NCBI GenBank assembly: GCA_019308905.1
Contig: JAFDHF010000034.1
Coordinates: 1 to 42,122 of the forward strand
Source of the DNA: Deltaproteobacteria bacterium
Lineage (GTDB): Bacteria > Desulfobacterota > BSN033 > WVXP01
DNA: 42,122 bases
Direction: 5' to 3'
Positions 16,442-24,497 of the stretch are shown here, piece by piece. Made by a program: the position numbers and the translations under genes. The notes beneath the pieces were generated by a model. The model had not been told where the DNA came from. It saw only the letters and a program-made list of their open reading frames with translations, and made no database searches. Numbering within the stretch: position 1 is the first letter of the stretch; each line of letters starts with the position of its first letter.

Positions 16442-17358
16442 GAGCCGGTAGCCATCTGGAAAGGGTGATGGAGAAGGGCTTGTTCGCTGTGACAGGACAG
16501 CTGATTCCTCCCAAGGGGAATGATGCGGGTGGAGTCAAGAAGAAGGCGGAGCTCCTGAGAGGATACGTCGATGCGGTGAATGTGACGGATAATCAGAGGG
16601 CAATGGTGCGGATGTCGAGCATGGCTGCGTCTTCACTGCTGATCGGCATGGGACTGGAACCGGTGATGCAGATGGTCACCAGAGATCGGAACCGGATCGC
16701 CCTCCAGAGTGATATTCTCGGCTCTACGGCTCTCGGTGTCAAGAATCTGCTGTTGTTGACAGGTGACCACCCCTGTCTTGGCAATCAGGTTGACTCGAAA
16801 AACGTCCATGATCTGGACTCCGTTCAGCTGATCGACTGTGCTCGAAGGATGCGAGAGGAGGGGAAGATTCTCGGCGGAGAAGGGTTTGCAGGGGAGGTTG
16901 GAATCCTGATTGGAGCGGTTGTGAATCCCTTCGGCGACCCATTTGAATTCCGGGTTGTCCGGCTGGCAAAGAAGATCGATGCGGGTGCGGATTTTGTCCA
17001 AACCCAGCCGGTCTTTGACATGAACCGGTTCAAGGAGTGGATGGGGATGGTGCGGGACCGGGGACTCCATGAAAGGGTCCATATAATGGCCGGCGTGGTT
17101 CCCCTGAAATCGGCGGCGATGGCCGAATTTCTGAGGAGCGGTGTTCCGGGTATCACGGTTCCTGACAATGTGATCGGGCGGATGGCAAAAGCCTCTGAAC
17201 CCGCCGAGGAGGGCATCAGGATCTGTGTCGAACAGATCGAGGAGCTGAAGGAGATGGAAGGGATCCACGGTGTCCACATCATGACCGTGGACTGGGAAGA
17301 GAAGGCCGGTCAGATAGCGGAAATGGCAGGACTCCTTCCCAGGCCCGTGCTCTGGTGA
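16438..17358 (+). CDS. metF: Methylenetetrahydrofolate reductase, HdrABC-MvhD-linked (paralogue 1)
   Basis: MetF interconverts methylene-THF and methyl-THF on a FAD-binding TIM barrel. The 306-residue product has LLLLTGDHP, containing the Asp equivalent to E. coli D120, and VQTQPVFD, containing the Gln equivalent to Q183. One key residue is unusual. The position of the E. coli general acid Glu28 (EFFPP) is Gln21 here (TGQLIPPKG), whereas the paralogues at 23538 and 31292 keep Glu. In E. coli the E28Q change is reported to abolish folate reduction, so either catalysis differs or MetV compensates. It overlaps metV by four bases and precedes hdrC by 30 bp. Identity as MetF is secure. Its catalytic direction is not visible from sequence. 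Confidence 0.93.
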   Translation: MRAGSHLERVMEKGLFAVTGQLIPPKGNDAGGVKKKAELLRGYVDAVNVTDNQRAMVRMSSMAASSLLIGMGLEPVMQMVTRDRNRIALQSDILGSTALGVKNLLLLTGDHPCLGNQVDSKNVHDLDSVQLIDCARRMREEGKILGGEGFAGEVGILIGAVVNPFGDPFEFRVVRLAKKIDAGADFVQTQPVFDMNRFKEWMGMVRDRGLHERVHIMAGVVPLKSAAMAEFLRSGVPGITVPDNVIGRMAKASEPAEEGIRICVEQIEELKEMEGIHGVHIMTVDWEEKAGQIAEMAGLLPRPVLW

Positions 17359-17388
17359 GGAGATGGATTCAAAAGGATCGGGACCCAC

Positions 17389-17958
17389 ATGATGAGAATC
17401 AATCTGACAAGAGAGAGCCAGAACTTCAGCAAGGAGATTCTCTCACTCACGGGTGAGAACGTGAATCTCTGCAATCAATGTCGCAGATGTTCCCTGGGGT
17501 GTCCCGTGGCCTACGAGATGTTGCTCAAGCCTCATGAGATGGTACGGGCTCTCCAGCTGGGCCTGGAGCGGGAGGTTTTTGAGTCTGGAATGATTTGGAA
17601 CTGCCTCTCCTGCGGTACGTGCAGCGCCCGGTGCCCCCAGAATATCGATATTCTCAAGATCATCGATGGCCTGAGGGAACTGGTTATGAGCGGCCGGGTG
17701 GAGTACTACAACCCCTATCCGGAGATCCCCAGCATGCATCGCGTGTTTCTCAAACAGGTGGAACGGCATGGGCGGATCTGTGAGATTAGACTGGCCTCGG
17801 TCATGAATCTGAAAACGGTCGATCCTTTCAAGGATGTCGATCTCCTCTGGCCTGGGTTGGCCAACAAGAGGATCAGGCTTGTGCCGGAGAGATCCGAGGG
17901 AGTGAAGCGGCTCCGGGATGTGGTTTCGCGAGTCCGGGAGATAGAAGGAGAGAGCTGA
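17389..17958 (+). CDS. hdrC: HdrC-like iron-sulfur subunit
   Basis: HdrC is a small protein with two [4Fe-4S] clusters that relays electrons between HdrA and HdrB. The 189-residue product has two CX2CX2CX3CP motifs, C28/C31/C34/C38 and C72/C75/C78/C82. The start is one of two consecutive ATGs (17389 or 17392), with a modest GGATCGGG site upstream. The stop overlaps the hdrB start by one base (TGATG at 17956-17960), so the two are translationally coupled. It has no membrane segment, unlike HdrE- or DsrM-linked versions, consistent with a soluble complex with MetVF. Assignment is confident. Confidence 0.92.
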   Translation: MMRINLTRESQNFSKEILSLTGENVNLCNQCRRCSLGCPVAYEMLLKPHEMVRALQLGLEREVFESGMIWNCLSCGTCSARCPQNIDILKIIDGLRELVMSGRVEYYNPYPEIPSMHRVFLKQVERHGRICEIRLASVMNLKTVDPFKDVDLLWPGLANKRIRLVPERSEGVKRLRDVVSRVREIEGES

Positions 17959-18830
17959 TGGCTTATGCTTATTTTCCCGGCTGCATGCTCAAGGGCTCGG
18001 CTCAGGATTACGATATCTCCTTCCGTTGGGTATGCCGGTTCTTGGGGATAGAGCTCCAGGAGGTGAGGGACTGGGTATGTTGCGGGGGGGCGTCCGCTCG
18101 TGCTATTTCCCGCCTTCTGTCGGTGGTGATGCCTGCCATGAGTCTCGCCGGTGCCCGGCAGCAGGGCCTGGATCGGTTGGTTGCTCCGTGTCTTGTGGCT
18201 CTGTCTCGGATGAAGGCGGCCAATCTGGCCCTCCAGAGAGAGGACGATCTGGCTAGGAGGGTCGGTGAGGTCCTCGGCGAGAGTTATGAAGGGACGGTGG
18301 AGGTCCTTCATCCACTGGAGATTCTCCTCGAGGAAGTGGGGCTTGACAGTCTTGCCGGCAACGTAAGGAAGCGCCTTCCTGGTTTGAAAATCGTCTGCTA
18401 TTACGGCTGCAATCTCGCCCGGCCGCCCCGGGATTCTGGCTTCGACGATCCCGAATACCCCATGAGCATGGACAGGATACTCGGTTCCGTGGGGCTGGAG
18501 ACCCTTGACTGGGCTTACAAGACCGAGTGTTGTGGTGCGAGCATGACCTATACCCGGCCCGAGGTGGTCCGCCACCTGAGCCACGAGATCCTGAGAGCGG
18601 CCAAACAGGTGGGAGCCGAGATGATAGCCGTCTGCTGTCCCCTCTGCCAGGCCAATCTTGACATGCGCCAGAATCAGATCGCTGAGATCTACGGCGAGCG
18701 GTTCGATATCCCGGTTCTCTATTTCACCCAGATTCTCGGTATCGTTTTCGGAGCCTACTCCGGAGAGCTGGGGCTGGGCCGGTTGATGGTCTCGCCCCAA
18801 AGGGCCCTGGAGAACTACGGCATTCTGTAA
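17958..18830 (+). CDS. hdrB: HdrB-like subunit with two CCG domains
   Basis: HdrB carries two CCG domains that in archaeal HdrB bind noncubane [4Fe-4S] clusters. The 290-residue protein has both repeats. The second is complete (C151, C191-C192, C227-x2-C230, in CCGAS and CCPLCQANLDMR). The first has C9, C41-C42 and C78, but the expected final Cys of its CxxC is Ala81 (PCLVALSRMK instead of the usual CxxC). One cluster may therefore lack a ligand or be absent. In bacteria with MetVF-HdrABC there is no CoM-S-S-CoB substrate, so HdrB probably serves as a relay or docking subunit, which may explain a relaxed first site. It closes the operon and ends 16 bp from the convergent PilZ gene. Confidence 0.92.
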   Translation: MAYAYFPGCMLKGSAQDYDISFRWVCRFLGIELQEVRDWVCCGGASARAISRLLSVVMPAMSLAGARQQGLDRLVAPCLVALSRMKAANLALQREDDLARRVGEVLGESYEGTVEVLHPLEILLEEVGLDSLAGNVRKRLPGLKIVCYYGCNLARPPRDSGFDDPEYPMSMDRILGSVGLETLDWAYKTECCGASMTYTRPEVVRHLSHEILRAAKQVGAEMIAVCCPLCQANLDMRQNQIAEIYGERFDIPVLYFTQILGIVFGAYSGELGLGRLMVSPQRALENYGIL

Positions 18831-18846
18831 TGGCTGCCCGGAGAAA

Positions 18847-19341
18847 TCAGGCAAGGTACCGAGGACTCGGTTTCTCCTCCGATATGGCCTTAAGGTGGTG
18901 GTCGAGCAGTCTGCTCTGGTCGTTGGCAATGGCTTCGAAGCAGACCCCAAGGGTAAACCTCTCATCGAGGACTCCCTTCTTGACATGTACTACCCTGGCG
19001 CGCACCTGGATGGGAATGCCCTTGACGGTGAAGTCGAGGCGGACGATCTCATCCCGAAACACGTGAAGCACAGTCTTGACTCTGGCCCCGTTCTGGCAGA
19101 GATCGATCAGCTCTCCTCTGAAAAATCGATTGAGAATCACCTTCCCCTGTACCTGGTAGCGGGGATATTTTCGGCGCTCGACCGTCTCTCCATGGGAATC
19201 GGGGTAGGCCATGGCGACCTCACCCGCCCTCTCCTTCTGTCTTGGATCCAGACCGCAGATGGGGCACTGGAAGTCAGTCCAGTCGACGATATAGCCACAG
19301 TTGAGACAGGTAAACTGGTTCCCCGATTTTCTAGCTCTCAT
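18847..19341 (-). CDS. PilZ-domain protein with N-terminal zinc ribbon
   Basis: The 164-residue protein begins with a rubredoxin/zinc-ribbon-like CLNC...CPIC pair (C12, C15, C26, C29). A PilZ domain follows, starting at the RRKYPRY motif near residues 56-62. This is the RxxxR motif that binds cyclic-di-GMP in PilZ proteins. The second PilZ motif, usually (D/N)xSxxG, appears as DLCQNG with Cys in place of Ser, so c-di-GMP binding is likely but unproven. The ATG at 19341 has GGAGGGAGAGG upstream on the minus strand. It is convergent with hdrB, and its relation to the metabolic genes is probably only positional. No signal peptide or membrane segment is present. Confidence 0.8.
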   Translation of the reverse strand: MRARKSGNQFTCLNCGYIVDWTDFQCPICGLDPRQKERAGEVAMAYPDSHGETVERRKYPRYQVQGKVILNRFFRGELIDLCQNGARVKTVLHVFRDEIVRLDFTVKGIPIQVRARVVHVKKGVLDERFTLGVCFEAIANDQSRLLDHHLKAISEEKPSPRYLA

Positions 19342-19601
19342 TCCTCTCCCTCCGAGTGGTTGGATCTTCTATGGTCCAAAGCAACTTTCATACCAGGAGC
19401 GGGATCGAGCATGACGGAGAGAAACGGCGAAATATGCCGAATTTCTGCGAAAAAGACTTTGATGGAGAACCCCTGGTCGGTTCTATCGGAATTTCGCCCC
19501 TAGGTGTCGGCTGGGGGATTCCTTTGTCCTTCCCATGACATGACTGAAACTGGAATTTCAGATACGTAACAGGACTGACAATTTTTGGCAGTGGGGTCTC
19601 T
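19342..19601. other. Intergenic region with two small hairpins downstream of mlaA
   Basis: No gene is supported here. CTGAAA-CTGGAA-TTTCAG (19544-19561) forms a 6-bp stem. ACTGACAA and TTGGCAGT (19574-19592) form an 8-bp stem with one mismatch. Both lie just past the mlaA stop on the minus strand and could end or stabilise the mla transcript, though neither is followed by a clear U-run. The part next to the PilZ start should hold its promoter, but I see no convincing boxes. Confidence 0.35.
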
Positions 19602-20417
19602 CTAGCGGCGGATCTTGTTCTGGCGGTACTGGAAGTAGGCGTTTCTCATGGCCACATAGGGATCGAGGGCGGCTCTCTTGAATGCCTCGTATTCTCCGAG
19701 AACGAGGGAGCTGCTGTTGAGCCGGTCGTAGGCGCCCAGGGCGATGTTGACGAGAACGGGAAATCTGAGAAAATAGTTCCAGGGGTTGAGAAAGAAGTCG
19801 ACAACGATACCGACCGTGTCCCGCAGGCTGGAGGGACCCCAGAGAGGCCAGTTTATGTAGAAGACCGGCCCTATCCCGTAGAAACCGAGAGTCTGGCCGA
19901 AATCCTCGTCTCTCCTTTCGATTCCGAACTCCCTCTTTGCGGTGTCGACGAATCCTGCCACGCCCAGAGTGGTGTTCACCAGGAAGCGGATGGTCTCGGT
20001 TCCAGCTCCTTTGAACTTGAACTGGAGCAGGCAGCTGGCTACACGCACGGGACTGACCAGATTGGAGAAGAAGTTCCGTATGCCCACCCGTGCAGAGTGA
20101 GGGACAACGATGGCATAGCCGGTGGCCACCGGTTTGACAACCAGGAAGTAGAGCCTGTCGTTAATGTAGAAGGATATCCGGTTGACCCGTTCCAGGGGAT
20201 CTGCGATCGAGGCCGTACCTCCATTCCGATGGCTAGGTCCGGATCGCGTGTGGTCGTTGGTGGCCTGGAGGGCCGCATCGGTCCGCCAGATGGAAATGGA
20301 GCCCTGGGGCCCGGGGGGCGCAAACAACTGGCTGCCGTGACATGAGGCGGAGAGAGCTACGAGCCAGACGACGGGGGTCATCAGGGCCCAAGGGGGGATT
20401 CTGATCTTCAGGTTCAT
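19602..20417 (-). CDS. mlaA: MlaA/VacJ family outer-membrane lipoprotein
   Basis: MlaA removes mislocalised phospholipids from the outer leaflet of the outer membrane and passes them to MlaC. The 271-residue protein has an N-terminal hydrophobic segment ending in ALSASC, a weak lipobox. The VacJ signature follows: DPLERVNRISFYIND, LVNTTLGVAGFVDTA and DFGQTLGFYGIGPVFYINWPLWGPS (in separate segments). The ATG at 20417 is on the minus strand. It is the last gene of a collinear mlaE-F-D-C-A set, which is strong evidence for a Gram-negative outer membrane. The sequence after the Cys includes a low-complexity spacer of about 45 residues before the domain. Assignment is confident. Confidence 0.92.
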   Translation of the reverse strand: MNLKIRIPPWALMTPVVWLVALSASCHGSQLFAPPGPQGSISIWRTDAALQATNDHTRSGPSHRNGGTASIADPLERVNRISFYINDRLYFLVVKPVATGYAIVVPHSARVGIRNFFSNLVSPVRVASCLLQFKFKGAGTETIRFLVNTTLGVAGFVDTAKREFGIERRDEDFGQTLGFYGIGPVFYINWPLWGPSSLRDTVGIVVDFFLNPWNYFLRFPVLVNIALGAYDRLNSSSLVLGEYEAFKRAALDPYVAMRNAYFQYRQNKIRR

Positions 20418-20512
20418 GTGATTCGTCCGTTCTCTGTGTCAGGTCGCCGTGCAACTCCTTGAGCAGGGTCACCCCTGGTCGATCTCGATCCACTGGGGCC
20501 CGAGGGGAAGGG

Positions 20513-21115
20513 CTAATCCTCGTCGAGCTTGGCCTTGAGTCTCCTTATCAGGTTCTTGTAAGAGGAACTGACGATGATGCTGTTGAACTGGGTTCGGTAG
20601 TTGTTGACCAGGCTGACTCCCTGGATGGATATGTCGTAGACGAGCCAGTTCTTTCCTTTCTTCCTCACCCTGTACTCCACGGGGATCTCTTCGCCTCTGT
20701 TGGTCACGGCTTTGGCCCTGACCACTCCGAAATCCCCGTCAAGGCTCTCACCTTCGTAGATGACTTTCTCTCCCGAATAGTTGTCGACTTTATCGAGATA
20801 GGTCCTTTCGAGGAGCTGGCGGAAGAGAGAGACGAACTCGCGCTTCTCCTCTTCTGTTCTCCCGGCCCAGTGCCTGGCAAGAGCCCGCCGGGCCATTTCT
20901 TCCCAGTCGAATCGCTCGTCTGCTATCTTGGAAAGCAGCTTCTTTCTCTCGTCTGCCTTTGAAGGGCCTTGCAGGGAAGGTTCGGTGAGTACGGCAATGG
21001 CCTTGTCCGTGGTCTCTCTGATCTGATCTGTAGCCTCTCCCCCCAGGGCCGGGCCCACCATTGAAATGGCCAGGAGGGAGGAGACGATCCACCGGGACAG
21101 GAAGATCGGTCTCAT
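20513..21115 (-). CDS. mlaC: MlaC, periplasmic phospholipid carrier
   Basis: MlaC (toluene-tolerance protein Ttg2 family) shuttles phospholipids between MlaA and the MlaFED complex. The 200-residue product has an N-terminal signal peptide (hydrophobic stretch followed by ALGG). The typical features FDWEEMARRALARHWA, FVSLFRQLLERTY and VEYRVRKKGKNWLVYDI, which lines the lipid pocket in the family, are present. The ATG at 21115 lies 9 bp after the mlaD stop. Length and order are normal. Assignment is confident from the domain and operon. Confidence 0.92.
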   Translation of the reverse strand: MRPIFLSRWIVSSLLAISMVGPALGGEATDQIRETTDKAIAVLTEPSLQGPSKADERKKLLSKIADERFDWEEMARRALARHWAGRTEEEKREFVSLFRQLLERTYLDKVDNYSGEKVIYEGESLDGDFGVVRAKAVTNRGEEIPVEYRVRKKGKNWLVYDISIQGVSLVNNYRTQFNSIIVSSSYKNLIRRLKAKLDED

Positions 21116-21124
21116 GCAGTCCTC

Positions 21125-21565
21125 CTATATCTTTCCGAAAACGAAGTTGGATATGAGTTCCTCAAGATCGACCGAGGGCTGAGTCTCCCTGATTCTTCCG
21201 CCTGGGGGTATGATTTTCGCCGATCCACCGGGGGTGATTTCGACATACTTCTCACCGATCAGTCCCTTTGTTTTTATGGAGGCGATAGCGTCTTCCTGGA
21301 TCTCGACTCCCTCGGAAATATTCAGAATGACCCGGGCCTGGTAATTCTCCAGAGCGATACTCTTGACCCGTCCCACCTCCACGCCCGCGATCACGACGGG
21401 AGAACCGGCTTTCAGCCCTCCGCTGTTGGAGAATACAGCATAGAGGTTGTACCCCTTGCTTCCCATGATTTCCATTCTCGCGAGTTTGACCGAGAGGTAA
21501 CCCAGACAGATAATCCCGAAGATCACAAACAACCCGACTGACAGTTCAAGATCGAATCTCTTCAT
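21125..21565 (-). CDS. mlaD: MlaD, MCE-domain substrate-binding protein
   Basis: MlaD forms the periplasmic MCE ring of the MlaFED phospholipid transporter. The 146-residue product has one N-terminal transmembrane helix (VGLFVIFGIICLGYLSV) and a single MCE domain. Its typical segments are YAVFSNSGGLKAGSPV, IAGVEVGRV and IKTKGLIGEKYVEI. I choose the ATG at 21565 (MKRFDLELSVG), which has an AGAGG site upstream. An in-frame ATG at 21589 would add eight residues but has no ribosome site. It lies between mlaF and mlaC. Assignment is confident, and the start is moderately certain. Confidence 0.9.
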   Translation of the reverse strand: MKRFDLELSVGLFVIFGIICLGYLSVKLARMEIMGSKGYNLYAVFSNSGGLKAGSPVVIAGVEVGRVKSIALENYQARVILNISEGVEIQEDAIASIKTKGLIGEKYVEITPGGSAKIIPPGGRIRETQPSVDLEELISNFVFGKI

Positions 21566-21607
21566 CCTTGGCCTCTGGCTTCCCCTCATCCAGTGGAATT
21601 ACCGGAC

Positions 21608-22348
21608 CTACCCGATCGGTTCCTTCACACTTCCATGGATGAACTCTTTGACGATTGGGTTCTCTGATGAAACTATCTCTTCAGGTGTTCCCACGGCCAG
21701 TATGGTTCCCTCGTGCAGCAAGGCCACCTTTTGCACTATGTCGAATATCCTCGGTATCTGGTGGGTTACGATTATCCCGGTGAACCCAAGGTTCCTGTGA
21801 CACTTCCGGATAAGGGTTAGAATCGCGCAAGCGATGATCGGATCCAGGCCGGTTGTGGGCTCGTCAAAGAGCATGATCTCAGGGTCTTTTACGAGGGCCC
21901 TTGCCAGGGCTGCCCGTTTGACCATTCCTCCGCTGAGCTCTGCAGGATACTTGTGCTCTGATCCGGCAAGGCCGACTTCCTCGATCTTTGAGAGTACGGT
22001 CCTGCGGATCTCCTCGCTGCTCGAGGCACCCCTCTCTCTGAGGGGGAACGCGACATTCTCAAAGACCGTCAGGGAATCGAAGAGAGCCCCCCCCTGGAAA
22101 AGGAATCCGAATCGGCTCCGCAGCCGCTCCAGTTCCTTTCCTGTCGTGCGGGCCATGTCCAGCCCGGCAACGAGGACGCGCCCCCTGTCGGGTTTCATCA
22201 GCCCGGCGATGTGCTTTAGGAGTACGCTCTTTCCGTAGCCGCTCATCCCGATGAGGGCGAGAACCTCTCCCCTTTCGACCTGGAGAGAGACGCCCCTCAG
22301 CACTTCCGGCCCGTTGAAAGACTTGTGGAGATCCTCGACTCTGATCAT
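21608..22348 (-). CDS. mlaF: MlaF, ABC transporter ATP-binding subunit
   Basis: MlaF powers the MlaFEDB phospholipid transporter in the inner membrane. The 246-residue protein has all ABC ATPase motifs: Walker A GMSGYGKS, Q-loop FLFQGGALF, signature LSGGMVKRAALARAL, Walker B IMLFDEPTTGLDP and the H-loop in VTHQ. The Tyr in the Walker A (GYGKS instead of GSGKS) is slightly unusual. The gene starts five bases after the mlaE stop, so the two are translationally coupled. No mlaB (STAS domain) gene is visible in the operon, as in many non-enterobacterial Mla systems. Assignment is confident. Confidence 0.94.
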   Translation of the reverse strand: MIRVEDLHKSFNGPEVLRGVSLQVERGEVLALIGMSGYGKSVLLKHIAGLMKPDRGRVLVAGLDMARTTGKELERLRSRFGFLFQGGALFDSLTVFENVAFPLRERGASSSEEIRRTVLSKIEEVGLAGSEHKYPAELSGGMVKRAALARALVKDPEIMLFDEPTTGLDPIIACAILTLIRKCHRNLGFTGIIVTHQIPRIFDIVQKVALLHEGTILAVGTPEEIVSSENPIVKEFIHGSVKEPIG

Positions 22349-22353
22349 CTCGC

Positions 22354-23151
22354 CTATCGGAAAAGGACCGAAGTCATGAAGTAATCCCAGACAAGGATAA
22401 GCACCGATGAGAGGACCACCGCCTGAGTGGTCGCCCGGCTCACGCCCTTGGCTCCGAATCCGGTATAGTACCCCTTATAGCAGCAGACCCAGGCCATCAG
22501 CCCACCGAAGCTGAGAGACTTGTAAATTCCTTCCAGGACATCTCTCATGTCGACATAGGTGGTTATCTCTCCAAAGTAGGTCCCGCTGCTCACTCCCAGA
22601 AGTTTCACCCCCACCAGATAGCCCCCGAAGATGCCGACCGCGTCGCAGATCGCCGTCAAGAGGGGAAGAGCGACGACTGCCGCCAGGAAGTTGGGCACCA
22701 CGAGATACCGGAAAGGATTCAGCCCCATCAGCTCGATGGCGTCGATCTGTTCACTGATCCTCATGATCCCGATCTCGGCGGTCACGGCGGATCCTGCCCT
22801 TCCTGTGACCATCAGGCCCGACAGGACCGGTCCCAGCTCCTTGATCAGAGACAGAGCTACCATGGGCCCCAAAAGAGCGACAGATCCGAACCTTCTCAGG
22901 GTGTAGAACCCCTGGAGTCCCAGAACCATACCCGAAAAAGCGCCGGTGAGCAGGATCACCAGTATGGACTGAAACCCGATAAAGCGGATCTGGGTGAGAG
23001 CCCGGGAAAACTTAAGGGGAGGGGTCAGGGTGTAGAAAATCACCCTGGAGAGAAAGATTCCAAACCGTCCTGTTCTCCGGAGGGCGAAGAGGGATACAGC
23101 CCCCACCCTCCTAAGGGAGGAGCGGAAGAAAACCAGAATAGGACTCTCCAT
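22354..23151 (-). CDS. mlaE: MlaE, permease subunit
   Basis: MlaE is the inner-membrane permease of the Mla phospholipid transport system. The 265-residue protein has five to six hydrophobic segments and the MlaE signature around LGPVLSGLMVTGRAGSAVTAEIG and EQIDAIELMGLNP. I choose the ATG at 23151 rather than a TTG at 23175. It is the first gene of a minus-strand operon mlaEFDCA, diverging from the metF-like gene at 23538 across a 386-bp gap. Its promoter should lie near 23200-23230, where a TATAGT-like sequence occurs on the minus strand without a clear -35 box. Assignment is confident. Confidence 0.92.
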   Translation of the reverse strand: MESPILVFFRSSLRRVGAVSLFALRRTGRFGIFLSRVIFYTLTPPLKFSRALTQIRFIGFQSILVILLTGAFSGMVLGLQGFYTLRRFGSVALLGPMVALSLIKELGPVLSGLMVTGRAGSAVTAEIGIMRISEQIDAIELMGLNPFRYLVVPNFLAAVVALPLLTAICDAVGIFGGYLVGVKLLGVSSGTYFGEITTYVDMRDVLEGIYKSLSFGGLMAWVCCYKGYYTGFGAKGVSRATTQAVVLSSVLILVWDYFMTSVLFR

Positions 23152-23429
23152 GGTATGAATCTTCTTGGTTCCCAAGAGTGTGTCTTGAGGTTCACCGTGT
23201 GATGCTGCAAATAATCACTATATCACAAAAAGAAGCCCTCTTCACAGGCACCCCGGTTGCCCGATGTCCCTGGGAAAGGAGGCCCGGTACTCGTCACGTG
23301 CGAAGCAAAAGGGATGCCATTTCTCGCGGTCTGCCCCGCTCAGGCTCGACGGAGAGCCGATGCCTTCCGCGATGTCGCTCCGAAGACGGCCTTCTTCAAG
23401 ACGTGGGAACGCCTTCAGGTATTTTCCCC

Positions 23430-23458
23430 TTGACTAAACAGAGGATATCAATAATATT
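23430..23458 (+). promoter_or_regulatory. Sigma70-type promoter upstream of the metF-like gene 2
   Basis: TTGACT (23430-23435), a 17-bp spacer and AATATT (23453-23458) lie in an AT-rich patch of the otherwise GC-rich 386-bp divergent gap with mlaE. The -10 box matches consensus at four of six positions. The leader to the ATG at 23538 would be about 70 nt. The rest of the gap (23152-23429) shows no gene. Confidence 0.5.
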
Positions 23459-23537
23459 GACTGTACAAAACCGCGGCTTAAGAAACAGAGAAGGAGAGGC
23501 TGAGGGGGGATTCGGGCTTCTACTTGGAGGTTGACAA

Positions 23538-24434
23538 ATGCGCCTGAAGAGCAAACTCGACAGAGGGCAATTCGCAATCCTGGCTGAAATGGAGCCACCC
23601 AAAGGGGTAGATGTCTCGGCGATGGTGAGCAATGCCGCTCGGGTGAAGGAAAATGTGGACGCCTTTGTGATTCCCGATATGAACGATGCCGTTGTCCGCA
23701 TGAGCGCACTCGGGGGCGCCGCGATTCTCCAGGGAAAGGGGATGGAGACGGTGATGCAGGTGGGCTGCCGGGATCGAAACCGATTGGCCCTCCAGGCCGA
23801 TCTGCTGGCGGCACATGCCTGCGGTGTCGGTGCCGTGATGGCGGTAAAGGGGGAGGATCCGAGCTTTGGAGACCACTATGAGGCCAGAGCGGTCTACGAT
23901 CTCGAACTTCTCCAACTCCTGGACGTGGTCCAGAAGCTCCAGCAAGGACAGGACATGGCAGGAGGCGATCTTGCCGGATCGCCTGAATTCCTGGTCGGCT
24001 CGACCGTGAACGGGGGGGCCAGGGGAGATGCCTTGGAACTGGAACTCGAGGAACTGGGCAAGAAGATCGAAAAGGGGGCGCGCTTCTTCGTCACCCCACC
24101 TGTCTTCGATATCCCGTCCATGGATCCTTTCCTGAAGCGTGTCGACCGCAAGAGCACCCACATAATCCCGACTGTGCTCCTCCTCAAATCGGTTGGAATG
24201 GCCCGTTACATCCAGCGGCACCGGCAAGACATCCGCATGCCGGAGGCTCTGATCGAGCGGATACAGAAGGCCCCGGACCGGGCCGGTGAGTGTACCAGGA
24301 TTGCGGCCGAGATGGTATCCGGACTGAAGGACAAGGGATTTAGCGGGGTCCTTCTGTCCGCCATGGGCTGGGAGGACAGGCTCCCCGAGATCCTGGAGAG
24401 AGCGGGCGAGTGGGGAGAGGGTCAAGATGGGTGA
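23538..24434 (+). CDS. MetF-family protein with altered folate-site residues (paralogue 2)
   Basis: The 298-residue protein is homologous over its full length to the MetF proteins at 16438 and 31292 (CRDRNRLALQADLL is shared) and should be a FAD-binding TIM barrel. The general acid Glu is kept (E17 in AEMEPPKG). The Asp equivalent to E. coli D120 is Glu106 (KGED instead of TGDH), and the Gln equivalent to Q183 is Pro187 (VTPPVFD instead of VQTQPVFD). Both are folate-site positions, so this may not be an ordinary methylene-THF reductase. No separate metV accompanies it. It is followed after 63 bp by a receiver protein and then by a receiver-MetF-MetV fusion, suggesting a linked role. The ATG at 23538 has a GGAGG site upstream. 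Confidence 0.85.
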   Translation: MRLKSKLDRGQFAILAEMEPPKGVDVSAMVSNAARVKENVDAFVIPDMNDAVVRMSALGGAAILQGKGMETVMQVGCRDRNRLALQADLLAAHACGVGAVMAVKGEDPSFGDHYEARAVYDLELLQLLDVVQKLQQGQDMAGGDLAGSPEFLVGSTVNGGARGDALELELEELGKKIEKGARFFVTPPVFDIPSMDPFLKRVDRKSTHIIPTVLLLKSVGMARYIQRHRQDIRMPEALIERIQKAPDRAGECTRIAAEMVSGLKDKGFSGVLLSAMGWEDRLPEILERAGEWGEGQDG

Positions 24435-24497
24435 GGCAAGGAAGGGGGCGTCCTCTGTCCTTCAATTTCGGGATATACAGCAAAGGAGGAGTCGTAT

